Shown piece after piece: positions 44,627-52,918 of a DNA stretch of 64,000 nt (positions are counted from its first letter, which is position 1; every line of letters begins with the position of its first letter). A program made the translations under genes and the position numbers. The notes beneath the pieces were generated by a model. That model was not told where the DNA came from. It saw only the letters and a program-made list of their open reading frames with translations, and made no database searches. Source of the DNA: Thermoanaerobaculum sp. (GTDB lineage: Bacteria > Acidobacteriota > Thermoanaerobaculia > Multivoradales > UBA5704); assembly GCA_021154885.1 (NCBI GenBank), contig JAJKHS010000143.1, positions 1 through 64,000 on the forward strand, given 5' to 3'.

Positions 44627-44670
44627 ATACGAAACTCTTCGTTGACAATACGAAGACCTTCGTATATCGT
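44627..44670 (+). promoter_or_regulatory. blaI promoter with two BlaI-type operators
   Basis: TTGACA (44642-44647), 17 bp, TATCGT (44665-44670). The spacer holds a perfect dyad ATACGAAG-AC-CTTCGTAT (44648-44665), and a second, weaker dyad ATACGAAA...TTCGTTG lies at 44627-44644. The first dyad covers the promoter exactly as expected for a BlaI/MecI repressor. Transcription would begin at about the ATG (44677), so the mRNA is leaderless or nearly so. Confidence 0.75.
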
Positions 44671-44676
44671 CTCTCC

Positions 44677-45060
44677 ATGGCCGACATTCCCCGTCCCACC
44701 GACGCCGAGCTGTCCATCCTCCGGGTGCTGTGGCGCCGCGGCCCGAGCACCGTCAAGGAGGTCCACGACGAGCTCGCGCGCCGCGCTCCCACCGGCTACA
44801 CCACGACCCTGAAGCAGCTCCAGATCATGACGGAGAAGGGGCTGGTGACGCGCGATGAATCCCAGCGGGCCCATCTCTACGTAGCCCGTCTGCCGGAGGA
44901 GCAGACCCAGACGCAGCTCGTGGGGGACCTCCTCGATCGGGCGTTTGAAGGCTCGGCCAGCCGGCTTGTCCTGCGTGCCCTCTCCTCCCGGCCGGCGACG
45001 CCGGGGGAGCTGGCGGAGATCCGTGAACTGTTGGATCGGCTCGAAGGAGATACGAAATGA
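44677..45060 (+). CDS. BlaI/MecI-family transcriptional repressor
   Basis: This 127-aa winged-helix protein has the full BlaI signature: LSILRVLWRRGPSTVKEVHDEL, GYTTTLKQLQIMTEKGLVTR and the dimerisation end LVLRALSS to LDRLEGDTK. Its stop overlaps the ATG of the M56 gene (ATGA), the standard BlaI-BlaR1 arrangement. BlaI represses until the partner membrane metallopeptidase triggers its cleavage. Its probable operators lie in the promoter just upstream. Confidence 0.92.
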   Translation: MADIPRPTDAELSILRVLWRRGPSTVKEVHDELARRAPTGYTTTLKQLQIMTEKGLVTRDESQRAHLYVARLPEEQTQTQLVGDLLDRAFEGSASRLVLRALSSRPATPGELAEIRELLDRLEGDTK

Positions 45061-47057
45061 GCGGGACCGAAACGTCGTGGGCGACCCCCGCGGTCCAGGC
45101 GATCGCCTGGGCCCTGGTTCAATTCCTCTGGCAGGGAGCGCTCGTCGGGCTGGCCGCCGCGGGCGGCTTGAGCCTCCTGAAAAAGAGCTCGGCCGCCCTC
45201 CGCTACGCCGTGGCCGCCGGCGCCCTCCTCCTGATGCTGGCGCTGCCGGTGGGGACGGCCCTGCGGATCGCCGGTTCACCGGGAACGGGCCCCGCCTTTA
45301 CCGGAGCACGTCTTTTTGGACAAACCTCTCCCTCGCCTCCCGGCGGGCCCCCGCTGACAGTTGGGAGGCTGGGAGAAGAGGGCCGGGGTGATGAGGGTCC
45401 CACGACCGTCCGGAATGCCCTCCCGTCCGCCCTGCCCTGGATCTTCGCGCTCTGGCTGGCGGGAGTCGCCCTCCTTTCGGTCTACCACCTGGGCGGCTAT
45501 CGCCAGGCGCGGCGGCTGACGCGGACCGGCCGGCCGCTGGGCCATGACCTGAATGACCTGGAGGCGACAGTGCGCACGCTGGCGAGCCGGCTCGGCGTCG
45601 GGCGGGCCGTCCGGCTCCTCGAATCGGCGGCCGTGCCGGTGCCGGCGGTGATCGGCTGGCTGCGGCCGGTGATCCTGGTCCCGGCGAGCACCCTGGCCGG
45701 CCTTTCGCCGCGGCAGCTCGAAGCCGTCCTGGCCCACGAGCTGGCTCACGTGCGGCGGCACGACTATCTGGTCAACCTCCTGCAGGCGGCGGTGGAGACC
45801 CTCCTCTTCTATCACCCGGCGGTCTGGTGGGTCTCCTCCCAGGTGCGCCGCGAGCGGGAGAACTGCTGCGACGACCTGGCCGTGGCGGTCTGCGGCGACC
45901 GGCTGGGCTACGCCCGCGCCTTGGCGGACCTGGAGGGGTTGCGCGCCCCCTTGCCGCGCCCTGCCTTTGCCGCCATGGCCGCGGATGGCGGCTCCCTCCT
46001 GGACCGCGTCCGCCGTCTGGTGGGCGCCCCGGCCCCCCGCTCCCGCCGCTCCTGGCTGGCCGGTGTCCTCGCCCTGTCGCTCCTCCCCGCCGGGCTGACG
46101 TTCAACGTCGCCCGGGGCGCCGCAGGCTCGGAGGGCTCTGCGGGCTCGGACGCCGCCGTCGGCGCCGGCCACGCGGCTGGCGAGGGGCGTTCCTCCGCTG
46201 AAGGCCGCCAGGGCACCTGGTCGACCGAGCGCCGGGGGGACAAGATCCAGCTCGAGATGTCGATGAGCTGGGACGGCGGCCACCACCGCTGGACGAACGG
46301 GGAGACCTACTCCGCGAAGGACCTCCCCGGCCTCGCCGCCGGCCCGGACGTGCGCTTCGATCTGCGCCGGGACGCTGGGACCTTCCGCTTCGAGGGAAAA
46401 CTCAAGGGCGATCAGGGCAGCGGGTTCTTCACCTTCGCGGGCAACCCCGGCTACGTCCGGGACATGGCTGCTCTTGGATATAAAGTGACAGAGGACCGTC
46501 TCCTGGAGATGGCGACCCATGACATCTCCCTCGCCTTCGTGCGCGAGATCCACGACTCCGGCTACCGCGACGCCTCGCTCGACAAGCTGGTGGAGTTCCG
46601 CATCCACGGCGTGAGCCCCCAGTTCATTCACGAGCTTTCGACGCTCGGCTACCGCAACGTGCCGGCGGATCAGCTCGTCGAGCTCCGCATCCACGGCGTG
46701 TCGGCCGACCTCGTCCGCGAGCTGGCGGCGGACGGCTACCCGAACGTACCGGTCGATCAGCTCGTGCAGCTCAAGATCCACGGCGTGTCGCCCGAATTCA
46801 TCCACGGTCTCGCGGCGAACGGCTACCGCGGCGTGCCGGCGGATGAGCTGGTGCAGTTCCGCATTCACGGCGTGTCGCCCGAGTTCGTCAAGGAGCTGGC
46901 GGACACGGGCTACCGGGGAGTGCGGTCGGATCAGCTCGTGCAGTTCCGCATCCATGGTGTGAACGGCAATTTCATCCGTGAGGCGGTGGGCCGCTATGGC
47001 AAGCTCTCCGCCGACGATCTGGTGCAGTTGAAGATCCGCGGCCGGCTCGACCGCTAG
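45057..47057 (+). CDS. BlaR1-like M56 membrane metallopeptidase with HGV repeats
   Basis: This 666-aa protein has several membrane helices before and after a zinc metallopeptidase motif AHELAHVRRHDY (about residue 226), then ENCCDD, as in BlaR1/MecR1. The usual C-terminal penicillin-binding sensor is absent. Instead residues ~470-660 are a run of ~28-residue repeats with pattern GYxxVPxDQLVxLRIHGVSP. A REP-derived insertion at 45325-45397 adds a Pro/Gly-rich loop in the first part. It is likely the signal-transducing protease for BlaI; the ligand is unknown. Confidence 0.88.
   Translation: MSGTETSWATPAVQAIAWALVQFLWQGALVGLAAAGGLSLLKKSSAALRYAVAAGALLLMLALPVGTALRIAGSPGTGPAFTGARLFGQTSPSPPGGPPLTVGRLGEEGRGDEGPTTVRNALPSALPWIFALWLAGVALLSVYHLGGYRQARRLTRTGRPLGHDLNDLEATVRTLASRLGVGRAVRLLESAAVPVPAVIGWLRPVILVPASTLAGLSPRQLEAVLAHELAHVRRHDYLVNLLQAAVETLLFYHPAVWWVSSQVRRERENCCDDLAVAVCGDRLGYARALADLEGLRAPLPRPAFAAMAADGGSLLDRVRRLVGAPAPRSRRSWLAGVLALSLLPAGLTFNVARGAAGSEGSAGSDAAVGAGHAAGEGRSSAEGRQGTWSTERRGDKIQLEMSMSWDGGHHRWTNGETYSAKDLPGLAAGPDVRFDLRRDAGTFRFEGKLKGDQGSGFFTFAGNPGYVRDMAALGYKVTEDRLLEMATHDISLAFVREIHDSGYRDASLDKLVEFRIHGVSPQFIHELSTLGYRNVPADQLVELRIHGVSADLVRELAADGYPNVPVDQLVQLKIHGVSPEFIHGLAANGYRGVPADELVQFRIHGVSPEFVKELADTGYRGVRSDQLVQFRIHGVNGNFIREAVGRYGKLSADDLVQLKIRGRLDR
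45325..45397. repeat. REP-like element inserted in frame in the first M56 gene
   Basis: Hairpin arms 45325-45341 and 45363-45381 (CCTCTCCCTCGCCTCCC and its near complement) are followed by 27 bp (45371-45397) identical, in inverted orientation, to 26305-26331. It encodes the Pro/Gly-rich region around SPSPPGGPP and GRLGEEGRG of the M56 protein. Confidence 0.8.
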
Positions 47058-47081
47058 GCTCTGAAAAAAAGGAGGGATGAG

Positions 47082-48812
47082 ATGAACGCGATCGATTCTC
47101 CGATGATCCAGGCGGTCCAGGCGGTGGCCTGGGCCCTCGTCCATTTCCTCTGGCAGGGTGCGCTCGCGGGGCTGGCCGCCGCCGGCGTCCTGACCCTGCT
47201 GAAGAACGGCAAGGCCTCCGTCCGCTACGCCGTGGCGGCGGGGTTCCTCCTCCTGATGCTGGCTCTGCCTGTGGCGACGGCCCTGCGCCTTGCCGGCTCG
47301 CCGGTGGCGGGGCCGGCCTTCGCCGGGTCGCCTCTTCTCAAGCCAACCTCTCCCTCTTCTTCCGGCCGACCCCCGCTGATCTTGGGGAGACTGGGAGAAG
47401 AGGGCCGGCCGATCGACGCTCTCCCTCTCGTCCTGCCCTGGGTCTTCGGCCTCTGGGTGGCCGGCGTGGCGGCCCTCTCCGTCTACCACCTGGGCGGCTG
47501 GCGGGTGACCCGCCGGCTCTCCCGTCAGGGCCGCGCGGCCGGCGAGGAGCTGGAGGCTCAGGTGCGGGGCCTCTGCCGGCGCCTGGGGATCGAGCGCGCC
47601 GTGATCCTCCTCGAATCCGCCGCCGTCGCCGTGCCCTCGGTCGTGGGCTGGCTGCGGCCGGTGCTCCTGGTGCCGGCGAGCACGCTCGCGGGCCTGTCGC
47701 CGCGGCAGCTCGAAGCGATCCTGGCCCATGAGCTGGCCCACGTGCGGCGGCACGACTACCTGATGAACCTCCTGCAAACGGCGGTGGAGACCCTGCTCTT
47801 CTATCAACCGGCGGTCTGGTGGGTTTCGAACCAAATGCGCCGCGAGCGCGAGAACTGCTGCGACGATCTGGCCGTGGCGGTCTGCGGCGACCGGCTGGGC
47901 TATGCGCGGGCCTTGGCGGACCTCGAAGGGCTGCGCTCCGCCGGACCCCGGCTGGCAGTCGCCGCCATGGCCGCGGACGGCGGTTCCCTGGCCGACCGCA
48001 TCCGGCGGCTGGTGGGCGTGCCGGCCCGCCGTTCCCCGCGCCGCTCCTGGGTGGCCGGCCTTCTCGCCCTGGCCCTGCTGCCGGCCGGAGCGGCGATCCA
48101 ACTCGCCTGCTCCCACGGCTCCACGTCAAAGCAGGACAGCCAGGCCGCCTCGACCGCGGACCTCGCGGGCACCTGGTCGGGAGAGCTCCAGGGAGACCAG
48201 CTCCGCCTCGAAGTGAAGATGCGCTCCGGGATGGGCCACTGGGGCGTGATGGACAGTTATCCGTTAAGCCAGCTCGCCGGCTTCGCCGCCGGTCCCAACG
48301 CCCGCTTCGAGCTGCGCCGCGACGCCGGCACCTTCCACTTCCAGGGCAGCTTCAAGGACAACCGGGGGAATGGCACCGCGACCTTCAGCCCCGATCCCGA
48401 ATTCGCGCGCCTGATCGACGTATCGCCCGGCAATACGGCCCTCCTGGAGCTCGCGGCGCACGATGTCTCCCTGGGTTACGCCCGCGAGATGAAGGAGCTG
48501 GGATACGTGCGCTCCCTGCGGCAGAGCCGGAGCCTCCACCTCGCATTTATGGGCTACGTCCACGACGTGCTCGGGGTTCGCCCCCCGGCGGTCGACCGGC
48601 TGGTCAGTCTTCATGCCCACGGCGTCACCCCCGACTACGTCCGCGGCATGAAGGCCGCCGGCTACGACCTGGGAACCTGGGAGCTGATCGACTTGCACGA
48701 TCACGGCGTGGACCCCGCCTGGGTCATCCGCGAGGCCCAGAGCCGCGGCCAACGGCCGCTGAAAGTGCCAGAGATTCTCGCCCTCCACGCCCGGCGCGGC
48801 GTCAGCTCGTAG
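47082..48812 (+). CDS. second BlaR1-like M56 membrane metallopeptidase
   Basis: This 576-aa paralogue of the preceding gene starts MNAIDSPMIQAVQAVAWALV, with the same helices, AHELAHVRRHDY, VWWVSNQMRRERENCCDD and RRLVGVPA. The C-terminal part again has HGV segments (SLHAHGVTPDYVRGMKAAGY, DLHDHGVDPAWVI), but the repeats are fewer and degraded. It has no BlaI of its own, so it may answer a different ligand through the same repressor. It lies 25 bp after the first M56 gene. Confidence 0.85.
   Translation: MNAIDSPMIQAVQAVAWALVHFLWQGALAGLAAAGVLTLLKNGKASVRYAVAAGFLLLMLALPVATALRLAGSPVAGPAFAGSPLLKPTSPSSSGRPPLILGRLGEEGRPIDALPLVLPWVFGLWVAGVAALSVYHLGGWRVTRRLSRQGRAAGEELEAQVRGLCRRLGIERAVILLESAAVAVPSVVGWLRPVLLVPASTLAGLSPRQLEAILAHELAHVRRHDYLMNLLQTAVETLLFYQPAVWWVSNQMRRERENCCDDLAVAVCGDRLGYARALADLEGLRSAGPRLAVAAMAADGGSLADRIRRLVGVPARRSPRRSWVAGLLALALLPAGAAIQLACSHGSTSKQDSQAASTADLAGTWSGELQGDQLRLEVKMRSGMGHWGVMDSYPLSQLAGFAAGPNARFELRRDAGTFHFQGSFKDNRGNGTATFSPDPEFARLIDVSPGNTALLELAAHDVSLGYAREMKELGYVRSLRQSRSLHLAFMGYVHDVLGVRPPAVDRLVSLHAHGVTPDYVRGMKAAGYDLGTWELIDLHDHGVDPAWVIREAQSRGQRPLKVPEILALHARRGVSS
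47347..47410. repeat. related REP-like hairpin in the second M56 gene
   Basis: CCTCTCCCTCTTCTTCC and the later GGGAGAAGAGGG (about 47393-47404) form a stem at the position equivalent to the insertion in the first M56 gene. It encodes SPSSSGRPPLILGRLGEEG, so the element predates or accompanied the gene duplication. Confidence 0.65.
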
Positions 48813-48884
48813 CAGCGCCTCGGACCGGGCGGCCGCTCATCCGAATCCCCTCCCGCCGGCGTAGGATCGGCGGGAGGGTCTCGC

Positions 48885-49364
48885 ATGTCCGACTATGCCT
48901 TCGTCACCCGCTGGAGCTTCCAGGCGCCCGTCGAGGCCGTCTGGCAGCTCCTCTCCGAGCCTGAGGACTGGCCCCGCTGGTGGCCGGGAGTGGAGAAGGT
49001 GGAGCTACTGGAGCGGGGAAGCGACGGCGACGTGGGGACCCTGCGCCGCTTCACCTGGAAGAGCCGGCTTCCCTACCGTCTCGCCTTCGACATGCGCACC
49101 ACCCTCGTCGATCGTCCGCACCGGCTGGAGGGCCGGGCCGAGGGCGAGCTCCAGGGAACGGGCATCTGGCAGCTTCAGGCAGACGGCGACTGGACCCGCG
49201 TCCGCTACGACTGGCGCGTGGCCACCACCAAGGCTTGGATGAACCTGCTGGCGCCCCTCGCCCGGCCCTTCTTCGCCTGGAACCACGACATCGTCATGGG
49301 CTGGGGCGCCGAGGGGCTGGCGCGGCGGTTGGGGTGTGCGGTGCGGCTGGAGCCGGGTGAATGA
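48885..49364 (+). CDS. SRPBCC/polyketide-cyclase-like protein
   Basis: This 159-aa protein has [38 protein letters not shown], the opening of the START-like SRPBCC fold, with [16 protein letters not shown] and [28 protein letters not shown] in the body and at the end. Such proteins bind a hydrophobic ligand in a helix-grip fold. The ligand is unknown. It follows the M56 pair at 72 bp on the same strand. Confidence 0.83.
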   Translation: MSDYAFVTRWSFQAPVEAVWQLLSEPEDWPRWWPGVEKVELLERGSDGDVGTLRRFTWKSRLPYRLAFDMRTTLVDRPHRLEGRAEGELQGTGIWQLQADGDWTRVRYDWRVATTKAWMNLLAPLARPFFAWNHDIVMGWGAEGLARRLGCAVRLEPGE

Positions 49365-49415
49365 ACTGGCTCAGGTAACTACATCTCGTATATACTCCTA
49401 TCGGAGGTGGTACTG

Positions 49416-49655
49416 GTGTCTCAGCGCGCCAAGCTGTTCAAGAGTGGAGGGAGCCAAGCGGTCCGGCTGCCGAAGGATTTCCGCTTCGAGGGCGAAGAGG
49501 AGGTCCTCGTCTACCGGCAGGGAGACCGGGTGATCTTGGAACCCCTGAAGAGGACGTGGAGCCGGAGGTTTCGCGAGCTTGCGGGATCCGCGCCGGACTT
49601 TCCCTATCCCGAAGAGCCAGCGCCGGCTGAGCCGGGTCCCGATCTCGATTTGTGA
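49416..49655 (+). CDS. VapB-type antitoxin
   Basis: This 79-aa protein starts with [23 protein letters not shown] followed by [17 protein letters not shown] is the VapB SpoVT/AbrB fold. The C-terminal Pro/Glu-rich tail would mask the toxin. GGAGG lies 8 nt before the GTG. The stop overlaps the next start by 4 nt. Autoregulation with the toxin is expected; TATACT at 49391-49396 may be its -10. Confidence 0.85.
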   Translation: MSQRAKLFKSGGSQAVRLPKDFRFEGEEEVLVYRQGDRVILEPLKRTWSRRFRELAGSAPDFPYPEEPAPAEPGPDLDL

Positions 49656-50062
49656 AATATCTCCTCGATACCAATGTATGCGTCGATTTCATGAACCGGC
49701 GCTACCCGAACGTCATAGAGAGAATTCTGAGCTCGCCGCCGGAGGATCTCTGCCTCAATTCAGTGGTGGTTGCCGAGTTGCGCTATGGAGCCGACCGTAG
49801 CGCCCGCAGAGCGCAGAATCATCAACGGCTCGATATTCTGATTTCCGAGATTCAGTGTCTGGATTTCGATCTCGCTGCGGCACGGGTCTTCGGCCGGATC
49901 CGGTCCACGCTCGAGTCTGAGGGTTTGGTCATTGGTCCCTACGACATGATGATCGCAGCGCACGCCTTGTCCCTTGGGATCGTCCTGGTCACAGACAACG
50001 AGAAGGAATTCCGGCGTGTCGCCGGGCTGCAGATCGAGAACTGGCGTCAGACCCGGAACTGA
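49652..50062 (+). CDS. VapC-family PIN toxin
   Basis: This 136-aa protein starts with GTG. The PIN acidic residues are present in order: [26 protein letters not shown] (Glu), [24 protein letters not shown] (Asp, Asp). This is a complete VapC ribonuclease fold. It overlaps the VapB stop. Target RNA unknown. Confidence 0.9.
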   Translation: MKYLLDTNVCVDFMNRRYPNVIERILSSPPEDLCLNSVVVAELRYGADRSARRAQNHQRLDILISEIQCLDFDLAAARVFGRIRSTLESEGLVIGPYDMMIAAHALSLGIVLVTDNEKEFRRVAGLQIENWRQTRN

Positions 50063-50123
50063 GAGAGGCGCCAAGGATGACCCAGACTCGGCTGTGTCCG
50101 TGCTGTCCTTGTTGTCCTTGAAG

Positions 50124-50417
50124 TTGCGAACGATCTGACCCGAGTTGCGGATGACCCGCCCCGCGGATGGGGTGATCTGACCCGCGGAGAAGGTGACCTC
50201 ATTCGCGGATCAGATGCCCCGCCCCGTGGTTGGGGTCCCCTGATTCGCGGATGAGGTCCCCTGCCCCGCGGTTGCGGTCCCCCGCCCCGCGGATGAGACG
50301 ACCTGCTTCACGGGGCGAAAGACCTGCCCCGCGAATCAGGTGACCCGCCCCGCGGTTGAGGTCCTCTCATCCGCGAATGAGGTCCCCAGCCCCGCGGATG
50401 AGATGCCCCGATCCGCG
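50124..50417. repeat. degenerate tandem array, 14 units of exactly 21 bp
   Basis: The loose consensus is GATGAGGTGACCTGCCCCGCG; each unit ends in CGCG or a close form. Counting from 50124 the period of 21 holds to 50417 with no indel. Most reading frames carry stops (TGA in GATGA), so a protein is unlikely. The array ends 3 bp before the stop codon of the RiPP-like precursor and fills most of the ~360-bp gap after vapC. Confidence 0.87.
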
Positions 50418-50419
50418 GG

Positions 50420-50605
50420 TCAGCACGCCTCGGTTTCGCAGGGGCTGACGCTGAAGTTGGGATCGCAGGGCGTTTCCGCGGTCAGACAATCCCCAGTCAT
50501 GCAATCGGTCGTGTGCACGGCGCCCACAGCCTCTCTGAGCTCCGGTCCCGCGAGCCTCTGCACGGTCTCCCTGGTCAACGAGAGCTTCTTCGCCTTCTTC
50601 TTCAT
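50420..50605 (-). CDS. class I-type lanthipeptide-like precursor peptide
   Basis: This 61-aa peptide opens MKKKAKKLSLTRETVQRL, the leader type of class I lanthipeptides in Bacteroidota and Acidobacteriota (KKLSL core). The C-terminal half is rich in Cys, Thr and Ser (TTDCMTGDCLTAETPC, SVSPCETEAC) and would be the modified core. AGGAGG lies 5 nt before the ATG. No LanB or LanC is in the window, so its enzymes must be elsewhere. Its promoter and leader are shared in sequence with the TPR gene on the same strand. Confidence 0.65.
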   Translation of the reverse strand: MKKKAKKLSLTRETVQRLAGPELREAVGAVHTTDCMTGDCLTAETPCDPNFSVSPCETEAC

Positions 50606-50610
50606 CGCTT

Positions 50611-50642
50611 CCTCCTGTCTGATGCGCCGGTGACTATACCAG
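50611..50642 (-). promoter_or_regulatory. promoter/leader of the RiPP-like precursor
   Basis: A 32-nt block including an extended -10 (TGGTATAGT, 50633-50641) and the AGGAGG ribosome binding site. The same 32-nt layout, with the -10 and SD ends identical and only the middle differing, occurs at 52441-52472 before the TPR gene, suggesting duplication and shared control. Confidence 0.65.
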
Positions 50643-50655
50643 AACCATGCGGCGT

Positions 50656-52434
50656 CTACATGTCCTGCATATTGGGTAGGACTTTGCTCCTCCAATTCCG
50701 CTCGAAACGCTCTTTGACGCCCGTGGCTTCGGAGAGGTGCTGTGCCGCAAGGGCCTGCCAGAGCCCGAAGAGCGAGCGGGAGTTGTTGGGGCGGCGCTTC
50801 AGATCCTCGCGAAAGACGAGCTCCGCCTTTTTGAATTCTTGTTTGAGGAAGAGGGAGGAACCGTAGGTCTCGCGGGAAGAGAGATACCACCCGGGCGGCT
50901 CGTCGTAGTCGAGGAGGTCCTCGGTCTCAACGGCCAGCAGCGCAAAGGTTTCGGAGGCGTCCTGGAGGCCCTTCATGCGCGCGATCCGCTCCAGCAGGCG
51001 CCATCTGACGACCGCGAGAATGGCAGAGGCGGAGTTGTTGCCCCAACCGAGCCCGGCGTTCTGTACACAGCTCTGCGCCTGTTGAAAGCTGAAGAGGTCG
51101 TCGTCGGTGGGAAGCCCGAGAGAAGCGTGCGCCATGCCACGACCGAAGTACCACATCGCCGTCGCGAGCTTGTATTTGAGAGCGGCGCAAAACTTCGGGT
51201 CCTTGGGGTTGGGCATGTCGCTCTGCGGCGGCGGGAGCTTGGCAAGCTCCTGCCATTTGCCGAAGTGCACCCTCATGGCGACCTTGGTGGTGAGGTAGTG
51301 CTCCAATCCCGGTTGAGCACGAATGAACTTGCGCACATTTTTCTCGAGCCGCTCGGAGAGCGGCTCGACCTCTCCCCACTCTCCCCGGTTGTTGTAACCG
51401 ACGTCGAGAAAGAGCATGTCGTGACTGTAGTAGTGGCCCACGAGAAGTTGATTGCAAGCGAGAGCGGAGCGCTTTCGGCAGGCCTCGGCCCAGGGCTGAT
51501 CGGCTTCTACGGCGCGCTGATTGGCGGCAACCACCTGGTCCCATTCCCCGAGGAGGAGGAACGTATGGGCAGGCATGTGGCGCAGGTGCGGCGTGATGAA
51601 AGGTGCCTTTTCGACGAGGACCTCGGCGGCGGATCGGGCACTTTCGGCCTGAGCGATCGGAGCTTCTTCCATGGCGTGAATCAGCATGTGGTTGAGCCCG
51701 ATGTGCAAGGGGAAGTCATGGAGGCCGGCTTTGACGACCCGGAGAGCCTCGTCGATCTCGGCCGAAGGCTGGCCGGGGGTGGTCCACCAGAGCCAGGGGC
51801 GAAGGTTCATCAGGCTGTAGGCGTAGAGAGCACCGGCCTCGGGGTCCTGAGAGCCGATCTTTTCGTAAACCGACTTCATGGCGAGCGTGTAATTGACGCT
51901 GAGCTGCTGGGGATCGCGCAAGCGGACGTCGGAGCCGGGACTGGAGCTCGTGCCGTAGCGTTGCGCGAGTGCGTTGATATAGAGCTGCTCCGTCGGAGTG
52001 GCCCGGTTCAGAAGCCGATTCGCCATCTTGCTCTGCTCGACGGCAAGCAGCATGCACTTATCGCCGCCCGGGATGTTCAGGTCGCCGCCGGCGGCTAGGG
52101 CGACGCCCCAGTAGGCCATCGCGAGATTGGGGTCTGCGACCGCGGCTTGATGGAAAGAGCGGAGGGCCGATTCGGAGTCAAAACCATAGAAGAACGTAAG
52201 CCCTTGATTGAAGAACTGTTGGGCACGCGGGTTGGAGGTGCTGACCTTATGGTTGAGGTCGCCCGCTTGATCCAGCGGGAAGAGCGGGATGGGCCCATCG
52301 AACCGTCCGGGCAGGCAGGCGGAGGCGCTGCCGGTGCCGGAATGAGAGTGCATGCCCAGGGAATGCTGGCCGTGAGCGACCACTGGAATTAGCAAGAGAA
52401 AGGATACAGAGGCCACAGCCATTCGTTGCTTCAT
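50656..52434 (-). CDS. secreted TPR-like repeat protein
   Basis: This 592-aa protein has its ATG at 52434, chosen because the signal peptide MKQRMAVASVSFLLLIPVVAHG begins there and AGGAGG lies 6 nt upstream. The body is alpha-helical with TPR-like blocks (QQFFNQGLTFFYGFDSESAL, FHQAAVADPNLAMAYWGVAL and later AELVFREDLKRRPNNSRSLF). Families of this type act in the periplasm or on the surface; the role is unknown. It is followed by the RiPP-like gene on the same strand. Confidence 0.8.
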   Translation of the reverse strand: MKQRMAVASVSFLLLIPVVAHGQHSLGMHSHSGTGSASACLPGRFDGPIPLFPLDQAGDLNHKVSTSNPRAQQFFNQGLTFFYGFDSESALRSFHQAAVADPNLAMAYWGVALAAGGDLNIPGGDKCMLLAVEQSKMANRLLNRATPTEQLYINALAQRYGTSSSPGSDVRLRDPQQLSVNYTLAMKSVYEKIGSQDPEAGALYAYSLMNLRPWLWWTTPGQPSAEIDEALRVVKAGLHDFPLHIGLNHMLIHAMEEAPIAQAESARSAAEVLVEKAPFITPHLRHMPAHTFLLLGEWDQVVAANQRAVEADQPWAEACRKRSALACNQLLVGHYYSHDMLFLDVGYNNRGEWGEVEPLSERLEKNVRKFIRAQPGLEHYLTTKVAMRVHFGKWQELAKLPPPQSDMPNPKDPKFCAALKYKLATAMWYFGRGMAHASLGLPTDDDLFSFQQAQSCVQNAGLGWGNNSASAILAVVRWRLLERIARMKGLQDASETFALLAVETEDLLDYDEPPGWYLSSRETYGSSLFLKQEFKKAELVFREDLKRRPNNSRSLFGLWQALAAQHLSEATGVKERFERNWRSKVLPNMQDM

Positions 52435-52440
52435 GGGCTC

Positions 52441-52472
52441 CCTCCTGTCTGATGGAGCGCCGACTATACCAG
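52441..52472 (-). promoter_or_regulatory. promoter/leader of the TPR gene
   Basis: Same architecture as 50611-50642: extended -10 TGGTATAGT, about 20-nt 5' UTR, AGGAGG. The two leaders are 32 nt each with identical ends. Confidence 0.65.
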
Positions 52473-52563
52473 GAGACCGGGTGAGGGGAGCCCACGGGCC
52501 GAGCTCAAGCAACGGGCATTGCCCCGGTCTTCCCGGTTGGGGGCACCCTTCCTATGGAGCCGT

Positions 52564-52588
52564 GCTCCGCCGCACTCCGTGGCGGAGC
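52564..52588 (+). promoter_or_regulatory. GC hairpin upstream of lanA1
   Basis: GCTCCGCC (52564-52571), 9-nt loop, GGCGGAGC (52581-52588) lies 25 nt before the ATG, just upstream of the AAGGAGG. An identical stem precedes lanA2. Confidence 0.75.
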
Positions 52589-52613
52589 GCCGGCTCGCAA
52601 GGAGGACCTGACC

Positions 52614-52823
52614 ATGAACAAGATCGACGTCATCCGCGCCTGGAAAGACCCTGTCTACCGCGCCGGCCTGAGCCGCGAGGAGATCGCCGCCCTGCCGGGA
52701 CACCCGTCCGGCCTGCTGGAGCTGAACGAGGAGCAGCTCAAGATGGCCGCCGGTGCCATCCTCACCACCTACAAGACCTGCACCGCGTACACCGTCAACC
52801 AGGCCCGGGGGTGCTGCAAATAG
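52614..52823 (+). CDS. lanA1: LanM-type lanthipeptide precursor 1
   Basis: This 69-aa peptide has a mersacidin/lichenicidin-type leader (MNKIDVIRAWKDPVYRAGLS to ELNEEQLKMAAGA), cleavage expected after GA, and core ILTTYKTCTAYTVNQARGCC ending in Lys. Thr and Cys at TTxxxC and the terminal CC give likely methyllanthionine bridges. AAGGAGG precedes the ATG. The first of three precursors before lanM. Confidence 0.85.
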   Translation: MNKIDVIRAWKDPVYRAGLSREEIAALPGHPSGLLELNEEQLKMAAGAILTTYKTCTAYTVNQARGCCK

Positions 52824-52868
52824 GAGCGCGGTCTGCCGCGTGGGGCGCACCCTTAGTGTAGGAGCCCT

Positions 52869-52893
52869 GCTCCGCCGCACTCCGTGGCGGAGC
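52869..52893 (+). promoter_or_regulatory. GC hairpin upstream of lanA2
   Basis: Identical GCTCCGCC...GGCGGAGC stem to the one before lanA1, ~25 nt before the ATG. The surrounding ~80 nt, through the first codons, are also almost the same in both copies. Confidence 0.75.
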
Positions 52894-52918
52894 GCCGGCT
52901 CGCAAGGAGGACCTGACC

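Noticed and set aside
42064-45279. Longer start for the helicase (1071 aa)
   Set aside because: Extra residues overlap the blaI gene and read as non-coding; the ATG at 44598 begins the QPGDRV domain.
50124-50417. CRISPR array
   Set aside because: Units are 21 bp without spacers, and no cas gene is present. The same holds for the other two arrays.
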